A stretch of 64,000 nt of DNA, taken from HGM04593 sp045660825 (GTDB lineage: Bacteria; Bacteroidota; Bacteroidia; Bacteroidales; Bacteroidaceae). Where the stretch lies: NCBI GenBank assembly GCA_045660825.1, contig JAZREN010000002.1:34419-98418 (forward strand). Reading direction: 5' to 3'. The notes under the pieces were generated by a model, which worked only from the letters and a program-made list of their open reading frames with translations, was not told where the DNA came from and ran no database searches. A program made the position numbers and the translations under genes. Below are positions 52,501 to 61,847 of the stretch, in pieces. The stretch's first letter is position 1, and each line of letters opens with the position of its first letter.

Positions 52501-52853
52501 GTGTCGCTGTTAACTGGCGCTGGCGCAAGGAGGGTGACGTTACAGAAATCCCACGTGCCGTAAACGGAGGTTCATCTGCCTACAACTATTTGGGTAGTGA
52601 CCGTTACGTCGAGGATGCATCTTATGTACGTCTCTCTTACGTGCAGCTGTCATACTCTTTCGAGCCTGCATGGTTGAAGAAGATTGGTATGAAGACACTC
52701 AACCTCTATGCTTCGGCCGACAATGTGGCGTTCTGGACAAAGTATACAGGTCTTGAGCCTGAGGTTGCGAATGGTGGCGAGGGTATTGCATACGACAATA
52801 CAAAGACCCCACGTCCACGTTCGTATACACTTTCATTATCTCTCGGTTTCTAA
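49542..52853 (+). CDS. SusC/RagA-type TonB-dependent outer membrane transporter (first copy)
   Basis: 1103 aa. Signal peptide MIKIKHLFLLVLFCLVSSSVFA. Carboxypeptidase-regulatory-like domain at about 25-105 (ISGTITSDAEGPLIMVNVTE, EISYVGYKTQRIEIG), then the plug domain: EALQGQIAGLDVVFNSGDVG, MRLRGNSLLEGDATPLIVVD and IEVLKDAASCAVWGSRGANG, followed by a 22-strand barrel ending with SYTLSLSLGF, a proper C-terminal aromatic. Imports a ligand captured by its SusD partner, encoded 12 bases downstream. The ligand is unknown because no degrading enzyme is in the cluster. Confidence 0.95.
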   Translation: MIKIKHLFLLVLFCLVSSSVFAQKSARISGTITSDAEGPLIMVNVTERDNSNRIIEACVTDFEGNFSMVVKNTSNVLEISYVGYKTQRIEIGSRTVFNIKMVEDNMLETVDIVAEQRSRSGGLDILEREMTHATQKISMDDMDGLSFASVDEALQGQIAGLDVVFNSGDVGSGTQMRLRGNSLLEGDATPLIVVDDNIFEVDEGTFQFENATNESFAELLMINTEDIAEIEVLKDAASCAVWGSRGANGVIKIKTKRGKRGPTRVSFTYKFKDKWTPNGYNLLNGDDYTMLIKQALFNVNQVGVDIPELNYDQTFPEYQNYNNNTDWVDAVSQHGYRNEYNLNLSGGGEKATFRISGGYSNETGQVLGQNLNSFSSRLALDYYVSARIKVIADFAFSYTKQRRNTMDLLYNSLLMMPNQSIYEQDSLGNNTDAYYAMLKYPSPNQLQSAMQGRKNPIAVGDLAQYHTENYSINPQITFEYNLLGLEDNETQLKYRGMVNLNASTSSGSVYNPAALSTDDWTSTEKNKSESNDSKSLGFTTRHQFVLTPYLGSSDHYMTMNAQFELSTSTGNSQNSTAVGLPTGNISSSTVGASLSGTGTSKWESRNISFVYDAHYSYKSKYSLRLAVRGEGNTAMGDDRKWAAFPSISARWNIIDEPWMDWAKPYLSMLSLRPGFGMDGHAPGRNVTFNSYSAYAYSYLGMAGFQMDGIRLTDLRRSDKREWNVGSDFGFFDGLLTGAFNYYHGTTYDNIIANYRLPSTTGYSSLAYKNSGTVRNYGWELNMNLNNVKLAKDFSMSMYFNIGNNFNEILELEEAYLEEKNGKYEQPQNSKYLPRVQIGNPSGAIYGFRYKGVYRYSYKNWEKALAEEEAGRNGTCPIVRDAEGNVVYEANGQPKKLVLFYDNEEGKSFYEFKGGDAIYEDVNHDGTINQLDIVYLGNSNPAAQGGFGLTFRYKKWSLRTSFTYRWDVDVVNSSRMAFENMSSFDNQSVAVNWRWRKEGDVTEIPRAVNGGSSAYNYLGSDRYVEDASYVRLSYVQLSYSFEPAWLKKIGMKTLNLYASADNVAFWTKYTGLEPEVANGGEGIAYDNTKTPRPRSYTLSLSLGF

Positions 52854-52865
52854 AAGTTTACTAAT

Positions 52866-54557
52866 ATGAAGATAGTATCTAAAATATATAGAAAAACGGT
52901 TCTTGCAGCAACGGTCGCTTTCGGTGCTCTCATGAGTTCTTGTACCGATTATTTGACAATCATTCCGGCCGATGTTGTTGTTGAGGAGAACTTCTGGCAG
53001 ACAAAGGACCAGGTTAACGGTATGCTTGCTACAAGCTATTTGAAACTGCTCAGCAACGATGCTGTTACAAAGGCTATTGTCTGGGGTGAAATGCGTTCGG
53101 ACAACATGACATATCCGGCAAGCTATAATTCTGATATCAAGAATATTGTTGAGGCGAATATCATTGACGAGAATGGCTATTGCAATTGGGGTATATACTA
53201 CGAGGCAATAAACTATGCAAACCTTCTACTTGAGGATGCTCCAAAGGTTGTTGAGTCGGACCCTGATTTCTCCGAGGGTGACCTTGCTGTTGTAATGGGT
53301 GAGATGTATGCAATGCGTGCTCTTTGCCATTTCTACCTTGTGCGTACATTCCGCGACATTCCATTGGCTTTGAAATCGGCAAAGAACGATGCTGAAATCC
53401 CTAATTATGTTCAAGTTAAGCCACTTGAGGCACTTGATCAGATTATGGAAGATCTTAACCGTGCCGAGAATATGGTAATGAAATCGGGTGCATTCTCTAC
53501 AGAACAGCAGAATTTGGGTCGTATCACAAAGAATGCGGTATTGGCTATCAAGGCCGATGTCAACTTGTGGCGTGCTGCGTTTGCCGAGTATGAAGGCAAA
53601 GATGCCGACCCATACTACAATGAGTGTATTGATAATTGTGAAGATATTATTGCCAACATGGACAAGGCACTCGATGAGGACAACAAGGGTAAACCTGTTG
53701 AAAAGTATGCGTATAACCTTATCCAGAACCGTGGCGAGGGAAAGGAACTCTTAAGCAGCCACAAGAGTACTGCATATGACGAGATTTTTGGTTCAAAGAA
53801 CTCTTCGGAGTCAATCTTTGAGTTGCAGGTTCAGGGTGACAACATAAAGAACGGTGCGTTCAATGGTGTTTACCGTGTCTATGGTACTGAGGGTAATCCC
53901 GGATTGGCGGTTGTGCCTCAGGGTTTTGTTACAGGTAACTATGAGGAGGACGACCTTCGCGCATACTCATTCACAAACCTGAAATCATTCAAACAGACTA
54001 CAACAGACAACCAGAATACATGTATCGTGAAGTATGCTGCAAAGGCGTCGCCAGCAACAAGCTTCCGTAAGTCTGACGAGTGGGACGCTAACTGGATTGT
54101 TTATCGCCGCACCGATGTCCTCCTTATGATGGCCGAGGCTATGGTGTCGGTGTCAAGTTCTGATTCTGTTTATAAAAAAGCATTTGATATTGTCAATGCT
54201 ATCAACACACGTTCAAGAGCCGATACTACCGACATCGTAAATCCTTTGAAGATTGAAAAGTATTCTGAAAAGGAAGCATTGTTGGAACTTATACGTAAGG
54301 AACGTCTTCTTGAGCTCTCTTACGAGGGCAAGCGCTGGTTCGACCTTGTGCGCCTTGCACTCAAGGAGAAGAGCACCGATAAAATCAAGTTCGTGGCCGA
54401 CAAGCTTGGTGGTGGCTCAGCTGTCGTAAAGACAAAGATGTCCACAATCGATGGTCTCTTCATGCCAATACACATTGACGAGTTGCGTTACAACAAGAAC
54501 TTGAAGCAGAATCCGGCTTACGGTGAAAAGGAAGGTTCTAACATGGAGATGAATTGA
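52866..54557 (+). CDS. RagB/SusD-family nutrient-binding lipoprotein (first copy)
   Basis: 563 aa. Lipobox MSSC after MKIVSKIYRKTVLAATVAFG. SusD signature CTDYLTIIPADVVVEENFWQ and the TPR-like helical scaffold (GEMYAMRALCHFYLVRTFRD, VKPLEALDQIMEDLNRAENM), with the conserved C-terminal KERLLELSYEGKRWFDLVRL. Surface-exposed; forms the lid on the SusC protein encoded just upstream. The next gene starts after 87 bases. Confidence 0.95.
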   Translation: MKIVSKIYRKTVLAATVAFGALMSSCTDYLTIIPADVVVEENFWQTKDQVNGMLATSYLKLLSNDAVTKAIVWGEMRSDNMTYPASYNSDIKNIVEANIIDENGYCNWGIYYEAINYANLLLEDAPKVVESDPDFSEGDLAVVMGEMYAMRALCHFYLVRTFRDIPLALKSAKNDAEIPNYVQVKPLEALDQIMEDLNRAENMVMKSGAFSTEQQNLGRITKNAVLAIKADVNLWRAAFAEYEGKDADPYYNECIDNCEDIIANMDKALDEDNKGKPVEKYAYNLIQNRGEGKELLSSHKSTAYDEIFGSKNSSESIFELQVQGDNIKNGAFNGVYRVYGTEGNPGLAVVPQGFVTGNYEEDDLRAYSFTNLKSFKQTTTDNQNTCIVKYAAKASPATSFRKSDEWDANWIVYRRTDVLLMMAEAMVSVSSSDSVYKKAFDIVNAINTRSRADTTDIVNPLKIEKYSEKEALLELIRKERLLELSYEGKRWFDLVRLALKEKSTDKIKFVADKLGGGSAVVKTKMSTIDGLFMPIHIDELRYNKNLKQNPAYGEKEGSNMEMN

Positions 54558-54644
54558 CGGAAAAGATTTTATAAGCAGGGCCGCACTTTGGGATGAATAT
54601 TTGTTTTGAGCGGTCTTTAACAGAAGAATAAAACATATCATAAT

Positions 54645-56366
54645 ATGAATAAGATTTTTAGACATAAAATTCTTGCCGGGGCAATGTTGTTCGGTGTTAT
54701 GTTTGCCGGTTCCTCTTGCCAGGACGAGGAGGGTATAAGAGTGACACCCGAGACTCCATATGCCGACAAGACTTTGTATGAGGTAATTGTCGGTGACCCC
54801 GATTTGACCGATTTTGTTGAAGTTGTCAATGCTTGCGGTGCACATTGTGCCGATTCGTTGTTCAACCAGTCAAGGGTCTATACAGTATGGGCTCCTGTGA
54901 ACGGAACATTCAATAAGGACTCCATAATAGCTGAGACTGTTGCCGATTCAACCGGCAACAGTAACCGCGATCTTGTTTTCCGTTCGTTTGTTGAGGCGCA
55001 TGTGGCTAATCATCTTGTGGCTGCCAATGGAACACTTGAGGAGGACAACACCGTGTTGCTTCTAAATAACAAGAATGCAATATTTGCCGGTGACTACAAG
55101 AATGGCTATACATTCTCGGGCGTGTCTTTGGACCCAAATAACACAAATATCCGTATGAAGAACGGTCTTCTGCACAAGATTGTTTCTCCATCGGAGTACA
55201 AGTACAGCATTTGGGAGTATATGAAGATTGCTCATGGCGATACATGGAGCATCGATTCTGTTGCACAATATCTCTACTCTTACAACGTTACCGAGTTTAA
55301 CGAAGGTCAGAGTATTTCTGGTCCGGTGGTCAATGGTGAACAGACATACATTGACTCTGTCTTCACAACATCAAACAAGTGGCTCGATCCATGGGCTGGT
55401 GTGGGTAACATCAACAACGAGGACTCTACCTACGTTGTCTATGTCCCGACCGATGAGTTGTGGGAGAAGATGGTGAAGAAAGCTGAGGCTCACTACAACT
55501 ATGACTTCTCGTTTGCAAACATGACCGAAGCTACAAAAATCGAGCGTGACTCATTGCGCAGATATTATGCACGTCTTCACAATCTCAAGTACATGTCGTA
55601 CAGCGTGAACGAGCAGAAACATGTTGCAAGCAGCGACTCTGCAATGCCGGCTTACCGTGGCGGCAAGCGCGCCCTTTTTGCAAAGGCTGATCTTGATGAC
55701 GAGAATGTTGTCTTTGAGAAGGAACTCTCTAACGGTATTTTCAAGGTAGTGGATGCAATGCCTTACAAACCGACCGATTTGTGGCACGATACAATCTTCC
55801 TCGAGGGTGAGAACCGTTCTATGTGGAACTGGGAAGAAAAAGATTTGCCCGAGGAGGTCGAGGTGCTGGATGCTTTTAAGAGCCAGCTCAACAAGGATTC
55901 AATGCTTCTTGGTGCCGAGGTGTCCGGTGGTCAATATTTCAGCTACACGAAAGAGGCTAAAAATACTGCAAAGTTCAAGATCCCAAAGGTCCTTTCGGCC
56001 AAGTATCATGTAGCTATTATATTTGTTCCAAAGAACATTACCAATGAGCTTGTTGACAAGGATAAGATGCTCCCTAACAAGTTGCAGGTTACAGTGAAAC
56101 AGTCTCCTGGTCAGGGTAGTGCAATCAGACTCTACGATGTACAGCCGCTGTATAATAATCCTTTCAAGTTGGATACAATGTTCCTGACAACAAAGACAGG
56201 CGAAAAGGCAATCATTGAGCCTAAATATTGTGAATACTATGACGGCTCTGCTGCCAAGGATTACAATTTGACACTAGATGTGATATCGCTTACGGGAAAA
56301 GACTATGATAAGGTAATCCGTATCGACAAGATTATATTTATCCCGGTTCTCGATTCTGAAGAATAG
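54645..56366 (+). CDS. FAS1 (fasciclin)-domain lipoprotein, short form
   Basis: 573 aa. Signal MNKIFRHKILAGAMLFGVMF with lipobox GSSC. FAS1-like modules begin at about residue 37 (KTLYEVIVGDPDLTDFVEVV, VYTAV-like segment SRVYTVWAPVNGTFNKDSII) and 185 (SIWEYMKIAHGDTWSIDSVA, with STYVVYVPTDELWEKMVKKA). The C-terminal region (about 400-570) looks like a further beta domain. It occupies the same position before the second SusC as the long FAS1 protein before the first, but is only half its size. SusC follows after 8 bases. Confidence 0.82.
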   Translation: MNKIFRHKILAGAMLFGVMFAGSSCQDEEGIRVTPETPYADKTLYEVIVGDPDLTDFVEVVNACGAHCADSLFNQSRVYTVWAPVNGTFNKDSIIAETVADSTGNSNRDLVFRSFVEAHVANHLVAANGTLEEDNTVLLLNNKNAIFAGDYKNGYTFSGVSLDPNNTNIRMKNGLLHKIVSPSEYKYSIWEYMKIAHGDTWSIDSVAQYLYSYNVTEFNEGQSISGPVVNGEQTYIDSVFTTSNKWLDPWAGVGNINNEDSTYVVYVPTDELWEKMVKKAEAHYNYDFSFANMTEATKIERDSLRRYYARLHNLKYMSYSVNEQKHVASSDSAMPAYRGGKRALFAKADLDDENVVFEKELSNGIFKVVDAMPYKPTDLWHDTIFLEGENRSMWNWEEKDLPEEVEVLDAFKSQLNKDSMLLGAEVSGGQYFSYTKEAKNTAKFKIPKVLSAKYHVAIIFVPKNITNELVDKDKMLPNKLQVTVKQSPGQGSAIRLYDVQPLYNNPFKLDTMFLTTKTGEKAIIEPKYCEYYDGSAAKDYNLTLDVISLTGKDYDKVIRIDKIIFIPVLDSEE

Positions 56367-56374
56367 TTTGTACT

Positions 56375-59300
56375 ATGAAAAAAAGAAAATCAACTATGTA
56401 TATGCGACAATTAATGCAATTATCAGTGGCATTGATGTTTTTGATGCCATCGGCTGCCCTTGCGTCCAACACGGATATAGAGGGTACAGTAGCAGACAAT
56501 TCTGTTAAGGTCGAGAAAAAGAGCGCCGTTGCCGAAGTGCGTACCATTACCGGTACCGTATTCGATGCGGCTACTAACCAGCCAATTGCCGGTGTGCGTG
56601 TTCAGGCAACAGGACATAAGAGAGTTACTACGATGACCGATGCTGAGGGTAAGTATAAACTCAACATCCCATCATATGTGACCCTTATCACCTTCTCAAC
56701 CCCGGATTATCTGTTGGTGCAGAAACCTGTTGGGAAAAAGGATATCATCAACATACGCCTTTACTCCGACAAGTTCCAGAAGAATTATGACAATGATATC
56801 GTCATTACTGCCGAGGGTGGTTTTGATGAGAGCATTTCTACAGCACAGACCGTTGAGACGGATATCCAGAACAAGATTGGCGCTGATGTGCGTGCAATCA
56901 ACCGTTCGGGAACAACCGCAATCGGTGCTGCCATGTTCATCCGCGGTATCAACTCACTCAATGCCAATACACAGCCTTTGGTTGTTGTTGATGGTGTGAT
57001 ATGGGATTTGCAGGAAGGTAACGAATCTATCCACATGGGTATGTACAACAATGTACTCTCGGCAATTGATGTAAACGACATCCGCGATGTCAAGGTTCTG
57101 AAGAATGGTGCTGCCATCTATGGTGCACGTGCTGCCAATGGTGTTATCATCATCAATACCAAGCGCGGTGAGAGCATGGCTACACGTATTACAGCCAATA
57201 TCTTTGCCAATGTATCGCTTGAGCCAAACCAGCCAAGTATGCTTTCGGGTGAGGATTACCGCCTGTATGCCAATGATCTCATTGGTACAATGAATGTGAA
57301 CCCTAACCGTAGCATTCCGTTCCTTCGTGCCGACAAGCCTGTGTATGACAGCAACGGTAAACTCGTCAGCGGTTTCATATACTATGACAAGTATCACAAC
57401 AATACCGACTGGTCCGATCTTGTGTACCGTGAGGCGTTGACCCAGAACTATAAGGTTAACGTTGAGGGTGGTGACGAGGTTGCCATGTACAACTTCTCAT
57501 TCGGTTACACAATGGGTGATACACCAATCAAGGGCAATGATTTCAACCGTTTGAACATCCGTTTGAACTCAGACATTCTTCTTGCCGACAATTTCACAAC
57601 ACGCGTAGACATCTCATATGCACGCGTTGCCCGCGAGTTGCAGGATGACGGTCTGCGTGAGGATCCCACCTCTTTCCCATTGACATCACTTGGTGCTCTT
57701 GCAGCTGTCAAGTCTCCATTCCTCAGCCCTTACCGCTATGCTACAACCGGTGAGTTGAGTGAGATTATTGATGTTGCCGACGACTTCGCTTTCGATGTTG
57801 CCCAGGCTGCAGGTGTTGCACGCCCCAACAACTCTTTGTATAACCCGTTGACAATTCTTACAAAGGGTTCAGATCCTCACAAGAATGAACTTGAGTATAC
57901 CAACATGGGTATTACCGTTGCTCCCGAGTATAAGTTCCGTAATTTTACCTTTACAGAGACCTTCAACTACTCTCTGTATCGTGTGAGTGAGAAATACTAT
58001 TTGCCTTATCCTACAGCGGCCGACAATAATAAGTATCATTTCTATGTCAGCTCGCTCAATGGTAAGATTGGTAACTACATTGCATCATTCTTCGGTAAGG
58101 AGGCTGCCTTGTCAAGCGACACACGTGTTGCATGGAGTAAGGTGATGGGTGCACACAATGTCGATGTATTCGGTGGTTTCCGCTATACAAACTTCAACTT
58201 CGACTCAAACGCCCTCAGTGGTGCCAATTCAGGTAGTGATACAAAGTTCAACTTAAGTAGTGACCTTGAGCACAAAGACAGTGATGGTGACAAGAATGTG
58301 TGGACAAACATCGCATGGTACCTCTCGGCCGACTACGCATATAAAACACGTTACTTCCTCCAGTTGGCAGCGTCACTCGAGGCTTCATCACGCTTTGGCG
58401 GCAAGGCCGAGGGTGCTCTCAAAATGTGTGGTGTTTCATGGGGCTTCTTCCCATCGGTGCAGGCTGCATGGCTGGTATCATCTGAACCATGGTTCAATGC
58501 CCGTCCTGTAGACATGCTTAAGCTTCGTGCAGGCTTCGACAGAACAGGTAACGATGCCATCGACTACCTTGCTGCGCGCAGCTATCTGCAGTCAGTCAAG
58601 TTTTATGACCAGTCAATGGGTTTGCAACTTGGCAACGTAGAGAATGACGGTGTGAAATGGGAGACAACATCACGTTTCAATGTTGGTGTGGACGCTATGC
58701 TCTTTGAGAACCGTCTGGCTCTTTCGTTCGACTGGTATGCTGCAAAGACCAAAGATCTTTTGGTGCAGAAGCAGTATCAGTACGTAACAGGTATGGATAA
58801 ATATTGGGCTAATGGCGGTGAACTCAGTAACATGGGTCTCGAGGCCAAGCTTAATGCAAAGCTCATCAAGAACAAGAATTTCCAGTGGGAACTCGGTGCT
58901 TCTTTGGGTCACTACAAGAATAAGGTGACAGCACTTGACGAGGAACTTGCTCCTGTATCGGTTTATGGTGGCGAGGTTGCTACAAAGGTTGGCCAGCCTG
59001 TTGGCGTGTTCTGGGGTTATAAGACCGATGGCGTCATCGCTTCTGCTGCCGATGCCGAGGAATATGCGCTATATCAGACCGACGCTACCGGTGCACGTAA
59101 CTATTTCAAGGCCGGTGATATGAAATTCGTAGACCTCACAGGTGAGGGTTGCATCAACGAGAGTGACAAGACCATTATCGGTAATCCTAACCCCGATATC
59201 TATGGTAACCTCTTTACACGTCTTTCATACAAGGGCTTGTCACTCGATGTTAACTTCAACTATTCAGTAGGTAACGATGTGTATAACTACTATCGCCAGC

Positions 59301-59680
59301 AGCTTGAGAGCGGTTCATCGTTCTACAACCAGACAACAGCCATGCTCAATCGCTGGACTGTTGACGGCCAATTGACCGATATCCCTTCAATCGCATATGG
59401 TGACCCTGTGGGTAACTCGCGTTTCTCTGACCGTTGGATTGAGGATGGCTCATATCTACGCCTCAAGTCTGTTAAATTGACCTATGACATTCCTGTTGTT
59501 GCAAACTGGTTGCAGGGCTTGTCTGTGTGGTGTGCAGCCGAGAACCTTTGCACATTTACAAAGTATCAGGGTGCCGATCCTGAGTTCTCAGTGAACAACA
59601 ATATATTGTATCAGGGTGTTGATGCAGGCTTGTTGCCACAGACACGTAGTTTCCATCTTGGTGTTAAGGTTAATCTCTAA
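56375..59680 (+). CDS. SusC/RagA-type TonB-dependent outer membrane transporter (second copy)
   Basis: 1101 aa. Signal peptide after MKKRKSTMYMRQLMQLSVAL ending ALASN. Regulatory-like domain at about 55-135 (ITGTVFDAATNQPIAGVRVQ and EGKYKLNIPSY), plug with AAMFIRGINSLNANTQPLVV, VNDIRDVKVLKNGAAIYGAR and NGVIIINTKRGES, then the beta-barrel ending FHLGVKVNL. Although the same family and length as the first copy, the sequences differ in most loops, so the two import systems probably do not take up exactly the same ligand. Its SusD partner follows after 55 bases. Confidence 0.95.
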   Translation: MKKRKSTMYMRQLMQLSVALMFLMPSAALASNTDIEGTVADNSVKVEKKSAVAEVRTITGTVFDAATNQPIAGVRVQATGHKRVTTMTDAEGKYKLNIPSYVTLITFSTPDYLLVQKPVGKKDIINIRLYSDKFQKNYDNDIVITAEGGFDESISTAQTVETDIQNKIGADVRAINRSGTTAIGAAMFIRGINSLNANTQPLVVVDGVIWDLQEGNESIHMGMYNNVLSAIDVNDIRDVKVLKNGAAIYGARAANGVIIINTKRGESMATRITANIFANVSLEPNQPSMLSGEDYRLYANDLIGTMNVNPNRSIPFLRADKPVYDSNGKLVSGFIYYDKYHNNTDWSDLVYREALTQNYKVNVEGGDEVAMYNFSFGYTMGDTPIKGNDFNRLNIRLNSDILLADNFTTRVDISYARVARELQDDGLREDPTSFPLTSLGALAAVKSPFLSPYRYATTGELSEIIDVADDFAFDVAQAAGVARPNNSLYNPLTILTKGSDPHKNELEYTNMGITVAPEYKFRNFTFTETFNYSLYRVSEKYYLPYPTAADNNKYHFYVSSLNGKIGNYIASFFGKEAALSSDTRVAWSKVMGAHNVDVFGGFRYTNFNFDSNALSGANSGSDTKFNLSSDLEHKDSDGDKNVWTNIAWYLSADYAYKTRYFLQLAASLEASSRFGGKAEGALKMCGVSWGFFPSVQAAWLVSSEPWFNARPVDMLKLRAGFDRTGNDAIDYLAARSYLQSVKFYDQSMGLQLGNVENDGVKWETTSRFNVGVDAMLFENRLALSFDWYAAKTKDLLVQKQYQYVTGMDKYWANGGELSNMGLEAKLNAKLIKNKNFQWELGASLGHYKNKVTALDEELAPVSVYGGEVATKVGQPVGVFWGYKTDGVIASAADAEEYALYQTDATGARNYFKAGDMKFVDLTGEGCINESDKTIIGNPNPDIYGNLFTRLSYKGLSLDVNFNYSVGNDVYNYYRQQLESGSSFYNQTTAMLNRWTVDGQLTDIPSIAYGDPVGNSRFSDRWIEDGSYLRLKSVKLTYDIPVVANWLQGLSVWCAAENLCTFTKYQGADPEFSVNNNILYQGVDAGLLPQTRSFHLGVKVNL

Positions 59681-59735
59681 TGGATGACAACCTTTGTTAT
59701 TGAATATTGATTAGGGTGAGAAAAAAGATAAAACA

Positions 59736-61784
59736 ATGAAAAAGAAACTTATTTATACAATGACATTCATTCTTTGCGGAACTTTCCTTTTCAGTTCCTG
59801 CAATGATATGTTGAATGTTGATTCAAACCGTGTGGAGTATGAGTTCGATGATTGGACTCTCAATGACTCTGTGTTCTCGGTTCTTGGTATCCTCAAGTCG
59901 GTACAGAATGTCGGTGACCGTCAGGTTCTTATCAATGAGTTGCGTGGTGACCTTGTGACTGTCAACGAAGCAAAGGCTGTTCTTGATGTTCAGGAATTGA
60001 GCCGTTTCGAGTACAACACTGAAACCAACAAGTACCTTGATGTCAAGGACTACTATTCAATCATCAACAACTGTAATATCTACCTTGCTCGTGTCGATAC
60101 CACACTCGAGAAGAACAATATCAGGTTGATGCTTCCCGAGTATGTTGCAGTGAAGAGCGTGCGTGCATGGACATACCTGCAGCTTGCCATCAATTACAAC
60201 AGTGTACCCTATTTTACAGAGCCAATCCTTACACATAGCGCAGCAGACGATGTGTTGAATAAGCCAATGCTTACACGTGATGAGATCATCAACAAACTTA
60301 TTGCCGACATTCTTCCATACGAGAACCCATCTGCATATCCAATGCCGGCATGGGACAAGGACGGAAAAGTCTTGAAGTTCGGTTATGGCGACAATGGTAC
60401 CGAGGTTGAGACAAAACGTCTTTTTGTACCTATCAGAATGTTGCTTGGTGAACTCTACCTGTGGAAGGGTGACTACAAGAATGCTGCTCGTTTCTTCTAT
60501 GCGCAGATTGCCGGTACAGGTACCAATGAGACTGCCAAGAAATATAACGACTATGGTCATAGGGCAAGTTATAGCGGTAAGGGTGGCAAGAATATGAATA
60601 ACGGCTATATGGGCTTGTTCTCTGCCAAGAACTTTGATGCCAACAGCTCGAATATCTTCACCATCATCCCATTTGCCAATACTGATCTTGATGGTACGAC
60701 ATCGGGCCTTGCAGCTATCTTCTCACCACCAAGCGAGGTTGGTGCAGCACAGGTAGTAGCATCGCGCGGTATCCAGTCTTTGTCAAAGAGACAGGTTTAC
60801 CGCTACTATGAGGGCGAAGATCCCAAGAAACCTAATGAGGTTGAGTATAGTCATTTCTATGAGTACCCTGGCGACCTCCGCATCAAGGCTACCACCTATT
60901 CGCAGCATGGTAACGATGATGCCAAGACCGAATACAAGAATATCATAGGTAAGTTTAATTTTGAGGATGGCAACATTGGCTTGGAGTCTGACTTTACATC
61001 AAATATCAGAACCACATTCATCATATTGCAGCGCAAAGAGCATGCATACTTGCGTCTTGCCGAGGCTTTGGTTGGCTTGGAACGTGATGGCTATGTGGGT
61101 GCAATGGATCTTGCCATGATAATTCTCAAGGAAGGTGTCAAGGAGAATTATCAGATTTTGAAGAACCCTGTCTATGCTGAGCGTGTAAAACTTGATGCCG
61201 ACGGCGATACATTGTATAACTACATCATCGAGAACAAGGATACCATCGGTGTTGAGCCAAGAATGGAGAAATACCTGGCATCATGCACAGATTCGTTGAG
61301 ATATAACTTTGCAGCCGAGGAGTTCACCAATAACATCGGTCTTCATTCACGTGGTAGCGGCGACAGCGAGCGCAACGCCTACTATGCCCTCACTGATACA
61401 TGTATAGCACGTTATTTGGGCTTGACAGAGGTTGAGAATAAGGTGGAGACAATCCTCCGTCCTATCACCTATGAGGATTCTTTGAACTACATTGCCGACC
61501 TCGTTCTTGATGAGCTTGCTCTTGAGCTTGCTTGGGAGGGTACACGTTTTGGTGACCTCATCCGCTTTGCAAAGGCGATGGGCGACAATGATGTGCTGGC
61601 AAAGCGTGTTGCCGGTCGTGCATATGAGAACGATGTGACATATCGCAGCAATGAATATCAGATGGATGCTGACCTCTATGGCAAACTGTCTAACGAGGCA
61701 AACTGGTATCTGCCACTTCCCGGCACGGTAGTGGAGCCTGTTGACCCTGAGGACGTTCCAACGGGTGAACTTCCAAAGGAATAA
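59736..61784 (+). CDS. RagB/SusD-family nutrient-binding lipoprotein (second copy)
   Basis: 682 aa, longer than the first copy by about 120. Lipobox FSSC after MKKKLIYTMTFILCGTFL, then CNDMLNVDSNRVEYEFDDWT. Family marks: EYVAVKSVRAWTYLQLAINY, the capture-helix region LTHSAADDVLNKPMLTRDEI and the C-terminal LALELAWEGTRFGDLIRFAK. The extra length lies in the middle (about 300-420), around SAKNFDANSSNIFTIIPFAN and PPSEVGAAQVVASRG. Last gene of the six-gene cluster; terminator follows. Confidence 0.93.
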   Translation: MKKKLIYTMTFILCGTFLFSSCNDMLNVDSNRVEYEFDDWTLNDSVFSVLGILKSVQNVGDRQVLINELRGDLVTVNEAKAVLDVQELSRFEYNTETNKYLDVKDYYSIINNCNIYLARVDTTLEKNNIRLMLPEYVAVKSVRAWTYLQLAINYNSVPYFTEPILTHSAADDVLNKPMLTRDEIINKLIADILPYENPSAYPMPAWDKDGKVLKFGYGDNGTEVETKRLFVPIRMLLGELYLWKGDYKNAARFFYAQIAGTGTNETAKKYNDYGHRASYSGKGGKNMNNGYMGLFSAKNFDANSSNIFTIIPFANTDLDGTTSGLAAIFSPPSEVGAAQVVASRGIQSLSKRQVYRYYEGEDPKKPNEVEYSHFYEYPGDLRIKATTYSQHGNDDAKTEYKNIIGKFNFEDGNIGLESDFTSNIRTTFIILQRKEHAYLRLAEALVGLERDGYVGAMDLAMIILKEGVKENYQILKNPVYAERVKLDADGDTLYNYIIENKDTIGVEPRMEKYLASCTDSLRYNFAAEEFTNNIGLHSRGSGDSERNAYYALTDTCIARYLGLTEVENKVETILRPITYEDSLNYIADLVLDELALELAWEGTRFGDLIRFAKAMGDNDVLAKRVAGRAYENDVTYRSNEYQMDADLYGKLSNEANWYLPLPGTVVEPVDPEDVPTGELPKE

Positions 61785-61796
61785 CATGAATGCTTT

Positions 61797-61830
61797 ACAA
61801 ACCGGGGTCTCGTACTCCGGTTTGTCTTTT
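61797..61830 (+). terminator. Terminator of the FAS1-SusCD cluster
   Basis: Stem ACAAACCGG / CCGGTTTGT (61797-61805 with 61817-61825) and tail CTTTTAAT, 12 bases after the stop codon. Confidence 0.82.
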
Positions 61831-61847
61831 AATAATAAGAATGGATT

